A stretch of DNA of 64,000 bases from Stigmatella aurantiaca DW4/3-1 (GTDB lineage Bacteria; Myxococcota; Myxococcia; Myxococcales; Myxococcaceae): NCBI RefSeq assembly GCF_000165485.1, contig NC_014623.1, positions 496,001 to 560,000 on the forward strand, in the 5' to 3' direction. A model generated the notes under the pieces. It did not search any database. It saw nothing but the letters and a program-made list of their open reading frames with translations, and was not told where the DNA came from. The position numbers and the translations under genes were made by a program. This document shows positions 40,368 through 47,587 of this stretch, one piece after another (within the stretch, counting starts at the first letter, position 1; each line of letters opens with the position of its first letter).

Positions 40368-41474
40368 ATGACCGTGACGCAGCTGGACATAGCGGGGTAC
40401 CGCTCGGTGAAGCGGATGGTGTTGCCGGTGCACCCGGTGACGGTGGTGGTGGGGGCGAACGGGAGTGGGAAGACGAACCTGTACCGCGCCCTGCATCTGT
40501 TGCAGGCGGCGGCGGAGGGGCGGCTGGCGAGGACGCTGGCGGAAGAGGGTGGAACGCCGAGCGTGGTGTGGGCGGGGCCGCGCGAGCACAAGCAGCCGGT
40601 GCGGATGAAGGTGGGGGTGACGTTGGGAGACGAGCTGGCGTACGAGCTGAGCTGCGGCATCGTGCCGAAGGATCCCTCGGAGCGCTTCAGCCTGTTCGTG
40701 TTGGATCCCGAGGTGAAGGAAGAGCATCTGTGGGCGCTGTCCGGGGGACGGCGGGCCGTGCTGATGGAGCGCAAGGATCGGACGGCGTTCCTGAGGGACT
40801 CCGAAGGCAAGCGCGTGGTGTTTCCCACGCAACTGTGGAGCGCGGAGTCGGTGTTGGATCAGCTCGCCGAGCCGCAGCGCTTCCCGCGGTTGACGGAGAT
40901 TCAACGGACGTTGAGCGCGTGGCGCTTCTACCATCAGTTCCGGACGGACCTGGAGGCACCCGCGCGGCAGCCGCAGATCGGGGTCCGGACGACGGCGCTG
41001 GCGCATGACGGGAGGGACCTGGCGGCGGCCCTGGCGACGATCCGGGAGATCGGAGACCGGCGCGGGTTGGAGCGGGCGCTCGAGGATGCGTTTCCGGGGG
41101 CGGAGCTGGAGGTGAAGGCGCCCCAGGGCCGCTTCAGCCTGTCGCTGCACTTGCCAGGGCTGAGCCGGCCCATGGAGGCGAGCGAGCTGTCGGACGGGAC
41201 GCTGCGCTACCTCTGCTTGCTGGCGGCGCTGCTGAGCCCGCGGCCGCCGCCGTTCCTGGCGCTGAACGAGCCGGAGACGAGCCTGCACCCGGATCTGCTG
41301 GGGCCCCTGGCCCGGCTCGTCGTGGCGGCCTCGAAGCACAGCCAGATTTGGATCACCACCCACGCGGAGTCGCTCGCGGAGGCGGTCTCCCATCGCACGG
41401 GCTACGAGCCGGTCCGGCTGGTGAAGAACGGGGGGGCGACCGAGGTGGAGGGCGCGAAGGTGGGGGAGGAGTGA
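40368..41474 (+). CDS. Predicted ATPase of the COG4637/RecF-like AAA type
   Basis: A 368-residue ABC-type ATPase. It has Walker A VVVGANGSGKTNLYRALHLL near residues 27-46, a signature-like SELSDGTLRYLCLLAALLS, Walker B FLALNEPETSLHPDLLGPL near 300, and the H-loop IWITTHAESLAEAVS. The ATP-binding halves are joined by a shortened middle without the long coiled coil of SMC proteins. The pattern 'FLxLNEPETSLHPDL' is characteristic of the COG4637 group, whose function is unknown; DNA repair or defence roles have been proposed for relatives. The start at 40368 removes a 33-residue leader. No nuclease is adjacent, so it is not a Gabija or OLD pair. Confidence 0.82.
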   Translation: MTVTQLDIAGYRSVKRMVLPVHPVTVVVGANGSGKTNLYRALHLLQAAAEGRLARTLAEEGGTPSVVWAGPREHKQPVRMKVGVTLGDELAYELSCGIVPKDPSERFSLFVLDPEVKEEHLWALSGGRRAVLMERKDRTAFLRDSEGKRVVFPTQLWSAESVLDQLAEPQRFPRLTEIQRTLSAWRFYHQFRTDLEAPARQPQIGVRTTALAHDGRDLAAALATIREIGDRRGLERALEDAFPGAELEVKAPQGRFSLSLHLPGLSRPMEASELSDGTLRYLCLLAALLSPRPPPFLALNEPETSLHPDLLGPLARLVVAASKHSQIWITTHAESLAEAVSHRTGYEPVRLVKNGGATEVEGAKVGEE

Positions 41475-41567
41475 CGAGCAGGCAGGCGGCTTCGTCGGGG
41501 GGGGAATTCGCGCCGTCATGGCGGGCGCGTAGACTGGCGGTCTATCCGGTGAACCCAGGGAGCCCCG

Positions 41568-43187
41568 ATGAGCGAGAGCGGATCACGGTCCGGCGGTAAG
41601 GCGCTGGCGTCCGAGGCTGCCGAGACGGTCTTGCAGCGGTGCTGGAGCCTCTTCCAGCGGCTCATGGGCTGGGGCCTGCTCGTCGTGGCCCTGGTCATCG
41701 TGGGCCTGTATTTCCTGTGGGTGTTCCCGGCGGACGCGGCGCCCGAGGCGGGCTTCCTGGGAGGCTTGCACCAGGTCATGTCCCGGCTGCGCAATGGGCG
41801 GGACGCGTCCGGGGTGTTTCTGCTCATCGTGGCGCTCTGGGCGTGCTCCCAGTTCCTGTTCCTCAAGAAGGAGAGCGAGGGCGTCCGGGCCGTGCTGGGC
41901 CTGGTGCTGGGAGGGCTTGTCTTCATCGGTCTGGGCGGACACATGCTGTCGCACCAGACGCTGTGGGGCTGGGGGCTCGCGGCGCTGCCGGCCATGCTGG
42001 TGGTCCACCATGGGCTCTACCTGGGGCGCATCAAGCCGCACTTCCTCCCGGAGGAGCTCAAGGCACACCCCGAGAAGGTGGGGCTCGATCGCTACAACCT
42101 CAAGGACCTGGTCGAGGCAAGCGACCGGTACTTCAACGCCAGCAACATCGCGCTGCGCTATGGCTTGCCAGCGCTGGCCATCCTCTCCATCGGGGCCATC
42201 CTCTTTCACAGCCTCAACCCCGTGACGGGTTGGGCGCTGGAGAAGGTCCTCTTGGAGCCGGGAGAGGGCACGGTGCAGCAGTGGATCACCGCCCCGACGC
42301 TGGAGGCTGCCCGCTACGGGGCGGCGGGGGCATACGTGTACGTGCTGCTGTACCTCGGGCAGCGGGGCTTCCGGCATGACATCTCGAGTGGCTCGGCGCT
42401 CTGGTGCGCGGTGACCTTGGGATTGGGGCCCATCCTGGCGGCGGTCTTCTCGACGGTCTGGCTGCGGGAGGCGAGCGCGGATCCCACCGGCTGGGCCACC
42501 CGGGCCCTGTACTTCGGTGTGGGCCTGTCCCCACGGCACCTGGCGCAGCAGGTCACCCGCCTCGTCCAGCGCGTCGTCACGGATTCCGCGAGGACGCCCG
42601 CCAAGGATCGCACCATCCCCTTGACGGCCATTCGGGGCATCACCCCGCAAATCGAGGAGCGGCTCTCGGAGGAGGGCATCTACGACGCGGTGGGAATGGC
42701 GATGGCGGACCCGATGCGGCTCCAGCGCAACACCAACTTCGACAAGCACCAGATCCTCGCCTGGATCGATTCGGCCCTGTTGATCCACACGCTGCCCGAG
42801 TCCTGGGAGGCGCTGGAGCGCAAGGGCATTCGCGGTTCGAGGGATCTCGTCTGGTACACCTATGACACGGGGCCCGACGCGGAGAATGGGTTCAAGCACC
42901 TGGCGAGCGAGGTGCTAGACGAGAGCCTTCTGAAGGATGTCGCCTGGCGTCTGGCGCAGGATGCGCAGGCCCAGCGCATTCAGTTGCTGTATCAGCTCGT
43001 CAGCACGCAGATGGAAGACGAGTTCTCGCAGAAGTCGCCGTCGTTCGAGGGCCCCCCAGGGCTGGTGTTGGCGGCCCCCCATCTTCAGAAGGCGGCGTTG
43101 CCGCTGGAGCCGGCGCCCTCCGCGGAGGCGGGGAGCCCAGGCCCGAGCCTCGTCCAGGAGGCGCCCGTCACCGCTCCGGGGAAGTGA
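41568..43187 (+). CDS. Membrane protein with C-terminal helix-hairpin-helix region
   Basis: A 539-residue protein with six to eight membrane helices in the first 320 residues (GWGLLVVALVIVGLYFLWVF, LLIVALWACSQFLFL, GLGGHMLSHQTLWGWGLAAL, AYVYVLLYLGQRG, AVTLGLGPILAAVFSTVWL). The cytoplasmic C-terminus contains TPAKDRTIPLTAIRGITPQI, EERLSEEGIYDAVGMAMADP and LQRNTNFDKHQILAWIDSAL, which resembles helix-hairpin-helix modules used to bind DNA or to oligomerise. A Pro/Ser-rich tail ends the protein. Family unknown. It follows the ATPase gene by 93 bases on the same strand, so a functional link is possible. Its last 20 bases overlap the end of rpiB on the other strand. Confidence 0.75.
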   Translation: MSESGSRSGGKALASEAAETVLQRCWSLFQRLMGWGLLVVALVIVGLYFLWVFPADAAPEAGFLGGLHQVMSRLRNGRDASGVFLLIVALWACSQFLFLKKESEGVRAVLGLVLGGLVFIGLGGHMLSHQTLWGWGLAALPAMLVVHHGLYLGRIKPHFLPEELKAHPEKVGLDRYNLKDLVEASDRYFNASNIALRYGLPALAILSIGAILFHSLNPVTGWALEKVLLEPGEGTVQQWITAPTLEAARYGAAGAYVYVLLYLGQRGFRHDISSGSALWCAVTLGLGPILAAVFSTVWLREASADPTGWATRALYFGVGLSPRHLAQQVTRLVQRVVTDSARTPAKDRTIPLTAIRGITPQIEERLSEEGIYDAVGMAMADPMRLQRNTNFDKHQILAWIDSALLIHTLPESWEALERKGIRGSRDLVWYTYDTGPDAENGFKHLASEVLDESLLKDVAWRLAQDAQAQRIQLLYQLVSTQMEDEFSQKSPSFEGPPGLVLAAPHLQKAALPLEPAPSAEAGSPGPSLVQEAPVTAPGK

Positions 43188-43650
43188 GGGGCCCAGCGCC
43201 AGGGGCGAAGCGGGCCTCCAGGGCGTGAACCTTGGAGAGCCGGCGCTTGTGGCGCTCTTCCCCGGAGAAGCGGGCGGCGAGGAAGGCTCGCGCCAGTTCC
43301 TCCGCGAGGGCGAGGCCGATGACCCGGGCGCCCAGCACCAGCACGTTCATGTCGTCATGCTCGACGCCCTGGTGCGCGGAGTAGGTGTCATGACACAAGC
43401 CGCCGCGCACGCCGGGCATCTTGTTGACGGCAATGGAGGCGCCGACGCCGCTGCCGCAGATGAGGATGGCGCGGTCCACGTCGCCACCGCGCAAGGCCTC
43501 GCCCACGGCCTGGGCGCAGTCCGGGTAGTCCACGGGCTCGGTGCTGTAGGTGCCCTTGTCCACGAGGGTATGGCCAGCGCCCTCCAGGGCCCGCAGCAGC
43601 CAGTTCTTCAGCTCGAAACCCGCATGGTCGGCGGCCAGGGCGATGCGCAT
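43168..43650 (-). CDS. rpiB: Ribose-5-phosphate isomerase B
   Basis: A 160-residue isomerase of the RpiB/LacAB family that interconverts ribose 5-phosphate and ribulose 5-phosphate. It shows MRIALAADHAGFELKNWLLR at the N-terminus, DYPDCAQAVGEALRGGDVDR and the active-site Cys in CGSGVGASIAVNKMPGVRGG (near residues 64-84), then HDTYSAHQGVEHDDMNVLVL with the catalytic His. It is transcribed from tkt and joins the same pathway, the non-oxidative pentose phosphate branch. The stop overlaps the end of the convergent membrane-protein gene by 20 bases. Confidence 0.95.
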   Translation of the reverse strand: MRIALAADHAGFELKNWLLRALEGAGHTLVDKGTYSTEPVDYPDCAQAVGEALRGGDVDRAILICGSGVGASIAVNKMPGVRGGLCHDTYSAHQGVEHDDMNVLVLGARVIGLALAEELARAFLAARFSGEERHKRRLSKVHALEARFAPGAGPLTSPER

Positions 43651-43697
43651 GGAGTGCTCCTTGGGGGGCGTGGTCTCAAGAATGGGGAAAGCCAGAC

Positions 43698-43728
43698 GGG
43701 GCCTGGGACGCAGTGCTTTCCAGGCCCC
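43698..43728 (-). terminator. Hairpin between tkt and rpiB
   Basis: GGGGCCTGG (43698-43706) and CCAGGCCCC (43720-43728) are a perfect 9-base stem with a 13-base loop, 11 bases after the tkt stop. There is no U-tract, so it may only partly terminate and lower rpiB expression relative to tkt. Confidence 0.4.
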
Positions 43729-43738
43729 GGGATTGCCC

Positions 43739-45793
43739 TTACGGCTTGGCCTTGGCGAGGGTCTCCTTGGCGGCCTTCACCACGTTCTCCACGGTGAAGC
43801 CGAACTTCTGGAGCAGGGACTTGATGGGGGCGGAGGCGCCGAAGGTGCGCATGCCGATGATCTTGCCGGTCAGGCCCACCCAGCGCTCCCAGCCGAACGC
43901 CGCCGCCTGCTCGACGGAGACACGCGCCCTCACGGAGGGAAGCAGCACGGCGTCCTTGTAGGACTCGTCCTGCTGCTCGAACAGCTCCCACGAGGGCATG
44001 CTCACCACGCGCGCCTTCACGCCCTCGGACTGGAGCTGCTCGGCGGCTTGCAGGCACAGGGAGACCTCGGTGCCGGTGCCGATGAGGATGACGTCGGGGG
44101 TCCCTTCCGAGTCGGCGAGCACATACGCCCCCTTCGACAGCCCCGAGGCAGGGGCATACTTCGTCCGGTCCAGCGTGGGCACGGGCTGGCGCGAGAGCAC
44201 CAGCGCCACCGGGTGGTGCGTCTGCCGGGCGATGACGCGCCAGGCCTCCGTCACCTCGTTGGCGTCCGCGGGCCGCAGGACGATGAGGCCGGGGATCGAC
44301 CGCAACGTGAGCAGCTGCTCCACCGGCTGGTGCGTCGGGCCATCCTCGCCCAGACCGATGGAGTCGTGGGTGAAGATGTGGATGGAGGGAATCTCCATGA
44401 TGGAGGAGAGCCGGATGGCGGGCCGCTCGTAGTCACTGAAGATGAGGAAGGTGGCGCCGTAGCCGCGCAGGTTGCTCAGCGTCAGGCCGTTCACGATGGA
44501 GCCCATGGCGTGTTCGCGCACGCCGAAGTGAACATTGCGCCCGGTGTGGTCGCCCGGCTTCATGGGCCCGGAGAAGGTCAGGTAGGTCTTGGTGGAGGGG
44601 TTGAGGTCCGCCGAGCCGCCCACCAGCCAGGGGTAGTTCTTCGCCAGCGCATTGAGCACCTTGCCGCCCGATTCGCGGGTGGCCATGCCCTTGGCGTCCG
44701 CGGGGAACACGGGCAGCTCCTTGTCCCAGCCCTCGGGCAGCTCGCTGCGCTGCATGCGCTCCAAATGCTCGGCCAGCTCTGGGTATGCCTTCTTGTAGCC
44801 GGCGAGCGTCTGCTCCCAGGCCGCGCGCGTCTGCTGCCCGCGCGTGCCCAGCCGCTCCTGGAAGCGCTCGCGGACCCCTTCCGGGACCAGGAACTGGGCG
44901 TCCTCGGGCCAGCCGTACTTGCGCTTGGCGCCCTTGATTTCCTCGGCGCCCAGCGCCTCTCCGTGGGCGGAGGCGGTGCCCTCCTTCTTGGGGGCGCCGT
45001 AGCCGATGCGGCTGTGGACGATGATGAGCGTGGGCTTGCCGCGTTGTTCCTTGAACGTGCGGTAGGCTTTTGACAGCGCCTCCAGGTCGTTCGCGTCCTC
45101 TACGCGCAGCACCCGCCAGCCGTAGGCCTCGAAGCGCCGGCCCACGTCTTCGGTGAAGGCCAGCTCGGTGCTCCCGTCGATGGAGATGTGATTGGAGTCG
45201 TAAATCCAGCACAGGTTGGGCAGCTGGAGGTGGCCCGCAAGGGAGGCGGCCTCGCTGGACACGCCCTCCATCAGGTCTCCGTCACCACAGAGGGTCCACA
45301 CGTCGTAGTCGAAGAGCGTGTAGTCCGGGCGGTTGAAGTAACCGGCCAGCCACCGGGAGGCCATGGCCATGCCGACGCTGTTGGCGACGCCCTGGCCCAG
45401 GGGGCCGGTGGTCGTCTCCACGCCGGAGGTCCAGCGGTACTCCGGGTGCCCGGGCGTGGCGCTGTCGAGCTGACGGAACTTCTGGATGTCCTCCAGCGAG
45501 ACGGCGGGCGCGTCCTCGACGCGCAGCTCCTTGCTCACCCGGCGAACGCCAGACAGGTGCAAAAGCCCGTACAGCAGCATGGAGGCATGGCCATTCGACA
45601 GGACGAACCGGTCCCGGTTGGGCCAGAGGGGGTTGGTGGGATCATACCGAAGCTCCTGCTGCCAGAGCTGGTAGGCGACCGGCGCCAGGGCCATGGGCGC
45701 GCCCGGGTGCCCCGAGTGGGCCTTCTCCACCGCATCCATCGCCAAGGTGCGGAGGGTGTTGATGCACTTCAGATCCTGCGAGTCGGTCGTCAT
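43739..45793 (-). CDS. tkt: Transketolase
   Basis: A 684-residue thiamine-diphosphate enzyme of the non-oxidative pentose phosphate pathway that moves two-carbon units between sugars. ThDP and metal motifs include KAHSGHPGAPMALAPVAYQL, the GDGDLMEGVSSEAASLAGHL segment, YDSNHISIDGSTELAFTEDV and GEDGPTHQPVEQLLTLRSIP (catalytic Glu region nearby in GVREHAMGSIVNGL). Length agrees with the family. The start at 45791-45793 (MTTDSQDLKCINTLRTLAMD) has AAGG upstream. rpiB follows in the same direction after 88 bases. Confidence 0.97.
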   Translation of the reverse strand: MTTDSQDLKCINTLRTLAMDAVEKAHSGHPGAPMALAPVAYQLWQQELRYDPTNPLWPNRDRFVLSNGHASMLLYGLLHLSGVRRVSKELRVEDAPAVSLEDIQKFRQLDSATPGHPEYRWTSGVETTTGPLGQGVANSVGMAMASRWLAGYFNRPDYTLFDYDVWTLCGDGDLMEGVSSEAASLAGHLQLPNLCWIYDSNHISIDGSTELAFTEDVGRRFEAYGWRVLRVEDANDLEALSKAYRTFKEQRGKPTLIIVHSRIGYGAPKKEGTASAHGEALGAEEIKGAKRKYGWPEDAQFLVPEGVRERFQERLGTRGQQTRAAWEQTLAGYKKAYPELAEHLERMQRSELPEGWDKELPVFPADAKGMATRESGGKVLNALAKNYPWLVGGSADLNPSTKTYLTFSGPMKPGDHTGRNVHFGVREHAMGSIVNGLTLSNLRGYGATFLIFSDYERPAIRLSSIMEIPSIHIFTHDSIGLGEDGPTHQPVEQLLTLRSIPGLIVLRPADANEVTEAWRVIARQTHHPVALVLSRQPVPTLDRTKYAPASGLSKGAYVLADSEGTPDVILIGTGTEVSLCLQAAEQLQSEGVKARVVSMPSWELFEQQDESYKDAVLLPSVRARVSVEQAAAFGWERWVGLTGKIIGMRTFGASAPIKSLLQKFGFTVENVVKAAKETLAKAKP

Positions 45794-45987
45794 GAGAAAG
45801 GTCCTTGGTTTACGTGGGCGCACAATGCCGCAACAGGGGTCCGTCCGCCGCAGAAACGCGCACTCCCCGGCAGGGAACGTCAGAGGGAGGGCTTACACTT
45901 CACGGAAATGAATCCGAGCTGTGTCCGTATCAGGAAAACAGGAGCTGGGCCGTCGGGCAGGGCAGTCCTCGTTTCGGGGGGTAATTG

Positions 45988-46095
45988 ATGATTCATCTGT
46001 TCATTCCTGCGCTGTTGGTCCTGTGGGTGGCGTGGGTGGTCCCGCGCTCCCGGCGCCGCGTCCGGCGGTTCAAGGTGGGCGTTCGCGCGCGTTAG
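45988..46095 (+). CDS. Possible 35-residue membrane peptide
   Basis: A frame of 35 codons plus stop starting at 45988 (MIHLFIPALLVLWVAWVVPR, then SRRRVRRFKVGVRAR). One hydrophobic helix is followed by a strongly positive tail, as in many bacterial single-span small proteins. A GGGGGG tract eight bases upstream might serve as ribosome site. It lies in the gap between tkt and the next gene, and codons are GC-rich. It may be spurious. Comparison with relatives for conserved protein-coding substitutions would decide it. Confidence 0.35.
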   Translation: MIHLFIPALLVLWVAWVVPRSRRRVRRFKVGVRAR

Positions 46096-46260
46096 GCGAG
46101 CGAGGCGGCCTACCTGACACGGCGGGTCCCTTGCTCTAAAAAGGCTACATTTCTGTAGACAGGTCCCAGGGGGTTGTTGGACCCCCCAGGGCCTGGAACA
46201 GAGACAGACATGAAAGGCTGCTCTCCACACCGGGACCTCTCGGTGTATACACAGCGCCAC

Positions 46261-46917
46261 ATGTCCTTCGAGAAACCCCTCCGAGAGTTGATTCGGGTTG
46301 AGCTGGAAGCCCAGCTTCGCCCTCTCCAGAAGTCCATCACAAGCCTCGAGAAAAGGCTGGGGCACATCGAGACATTGCGCTCGATGACCGCGAGGCTGGC
46401 CCCGTTGGCTGCTTACCAAGGGCTGAAGGTGGCGCTTCCCCCCGCGCGAGTCTCAGGGAAGGCAGCTCCGGCGAAGGCAGCTCCGGCCAAGGCCCCCCCG
46501 GCGAAGGCAGCTCCGGCGAAGGCGGCTCCGGCGAAGGCGGCTCCGGCCAAGGCCCCCCCGGCGAAGGCAGCGCCCGTGAAGGCGGTCGCCGCCCCGGCGA
46601 AGCCCGCTCCCAAGGGACAGGCGGCCGCGGTGCCGTCGGCCCATGCGTGCGCGATCATTGGATGCAAGCGCCCGAGCCGCTCCAAGGGCTACTGCTCGGC
46701 GCACTACCAGAAGTTGCGGTTGCTCATCCGGACCAACCGCCGGCCTGCGGACTGGGGCGATGATGCCAAGCCGCAGTCCGCGAAGGACGTGAAGCTGCCC
46801 CGTGGGCGTGCCGCGGCCCAGGAGCGTCAGGCCGAACCGCCGAAGCCCAAGGAGCCGCCGAAGCCGAAGGCCTGGGTGCGCAAGAAGGGCGCGCCGGGTC
46901 TGGTCTCCTTGCACTGA
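46261..46917 (+). CDS. Histone-H1-like Lys/Ala/Pro repeat protein with a Cys/His cluster
   Basis: A 218-residue protein if started at 46261 (MSFEKPLRELIRVELEAQLR). An ATG at 46210 is an alternative with a weak ribosome site. A short helical N-terminus (LQKSITSLEKRLGHIETLRS, coiled-coil-like) is followed by eight tandem KAAPA/KAPPA pentapeptides (residues about 67-106), as in histone H1-like and bacterial AlgP-type proteins. Then comes a cluster CAIIGCKRPSRSKGYCSAHY with CX4C...CX2H, suitable for binding zinc, and a basic C-terminal tail rich in Lys, Pro and Arg. I infer a nucleic-acid-binding protein. No family known. Confidence 0.7.
   Translation: MSFEKPLRELIRVELEAQLRPLQKSITSLEKRLGHIETLRSMTARLAPLAAYQGLKVALPPARVSGKAAPAKAAPAKAPPAKAAPAKAAPAKAAPAKAPPAKAAPVKAVAAPAKPAPKGQAAAVPSAHACAIIGCKRPSRSKGYCSAHYQKLRLLIRTNRRPADWGDDAKPQSAKDVKLPRGRAAAQERQAEPPKPKEPPKPKAWVRKKGAPGLVSLH
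46459..46578 (+). repeat. Tandem 15-base repeat encoding KAAPA units
   Basis: Eight in-frame 15-base units (AAG-GC-GCT-CCG-GCG type, with some GCC/CCC variants) run from 46459 to 46578, encoding KAAPA or KAPPA. The DNA repeat explains local codon similarity and could vary in copy number between strains. Confidence 0.75.
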
Positions 46918-47007
46918 GGGTCCAAGCCGCAGGCATGACGAGGGCCTCCCAACACGCCAGGTTGCGCGGCCGTTGACAGACCTGTCAGGGGATGGGATTC
47001 GGGCGGC

Positions 47008-47490
47008 ATGAGCGAGCAAGGTTATCCGGTCACCGTGGCCGTGCAGCGTCCTGATGGCCGTGTGGAGCACGTGCGTGTGGGCACGGCCTACAAGCGCGAG
47101 GAGGGGTTCTCCTTGCGCATGGGAGAACTCTCCATTGGCGCCGTGCCAGACGCGGTGGCGCCCGCGCCGCGCCGCGCCGTGAGCAGTGGAGGCGGCGGCG
47201 GCGGGGGCGATGGGGCCATTTTTCCCAACTACGGCCGCAGCAAGGGCGGGGCCATTTACGGCGCCACCATGCAGGACTTGGAGTACTACGCCAACGGGGC
47301 GAGGCGCTCCCTGGCCGACCCGAGCAAGGCGCGTTGGCACGACAAGGAGCGGGCGCTGCTGGCGAGCATCGAGGCGGAGATTGCCCGGCAGCGCGGGGCG
47401 GAAGGGGATCCCGGCAGCACGGGGGGCTTCGGCCATCCGTCGGGGGATGGCGAGCCGCCCCCGCATACCGATGATGACATTCCTTTCTAA
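47008..47490 (+). CDS. Protein with a C-terminal SSB-type acidic tail
   Basis: A 160-residue soluble protein. The last residues, PPPHTDDDIPF, match the conserved C-terminal tip of single-stranded-DNA-binding protein (DDDIPF), the docking site for RecQ, PriA, RecO, ExoI and other repair proteins. Yet no OB-fold is visible. The N-terminus is a small beta domain (YPVTVAVQRPDGRVEHVRVG). The middle, NYGRSKGGAIYGATMQDLEY then RWHDKERALLASIEAEIARQ, resembles the small domain found at the ends of some exonucleases (ExoX-like C-terminal type). A Gly-rich linker lies at residues 60-68. I infer a genome-maintenance adaptor. It follows the histone-like gene by 90 bases in the same direction. Confidence 0.7.
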   Translation: MSEQGYPVTVAVQRPDGRVEHVRVGTAYKREEGFSLRMGELSIGAVPDAVAPAPRRAVSSGGGGGGGDGAIFPNYGRSKGGAIYGATMQDLEYYANGARRSLADPSKARWHDKERALLASIEAEIARQRGAEGDPGSTGGFGHPSGDGEPPPHTDDDIPF

Positions 47491-47587
47491 GGGGGTTGGC
47501 GTCGGGCGGTCAGGGGCCTCGCGCCCCCCGCTCAGGGCCACAAGAGCCTGAGGCAGGCACCTGGAGCGGGTGGTAAGACGCTCGGTT

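Noticed and set aside
41568..43187. Fully confirmed defence system with the upstream ATPase
   Set aside because: Only proximity supports it; no toxin, nuclease or known defence gene is adjacent, so it is kept as a low-weight hypothesis only.
46459..46578. Tandem repeats considered as a CRISPR array or satellite
   Set aside because: The units are 15 bases, without spacers, and in frame inside a coding region.
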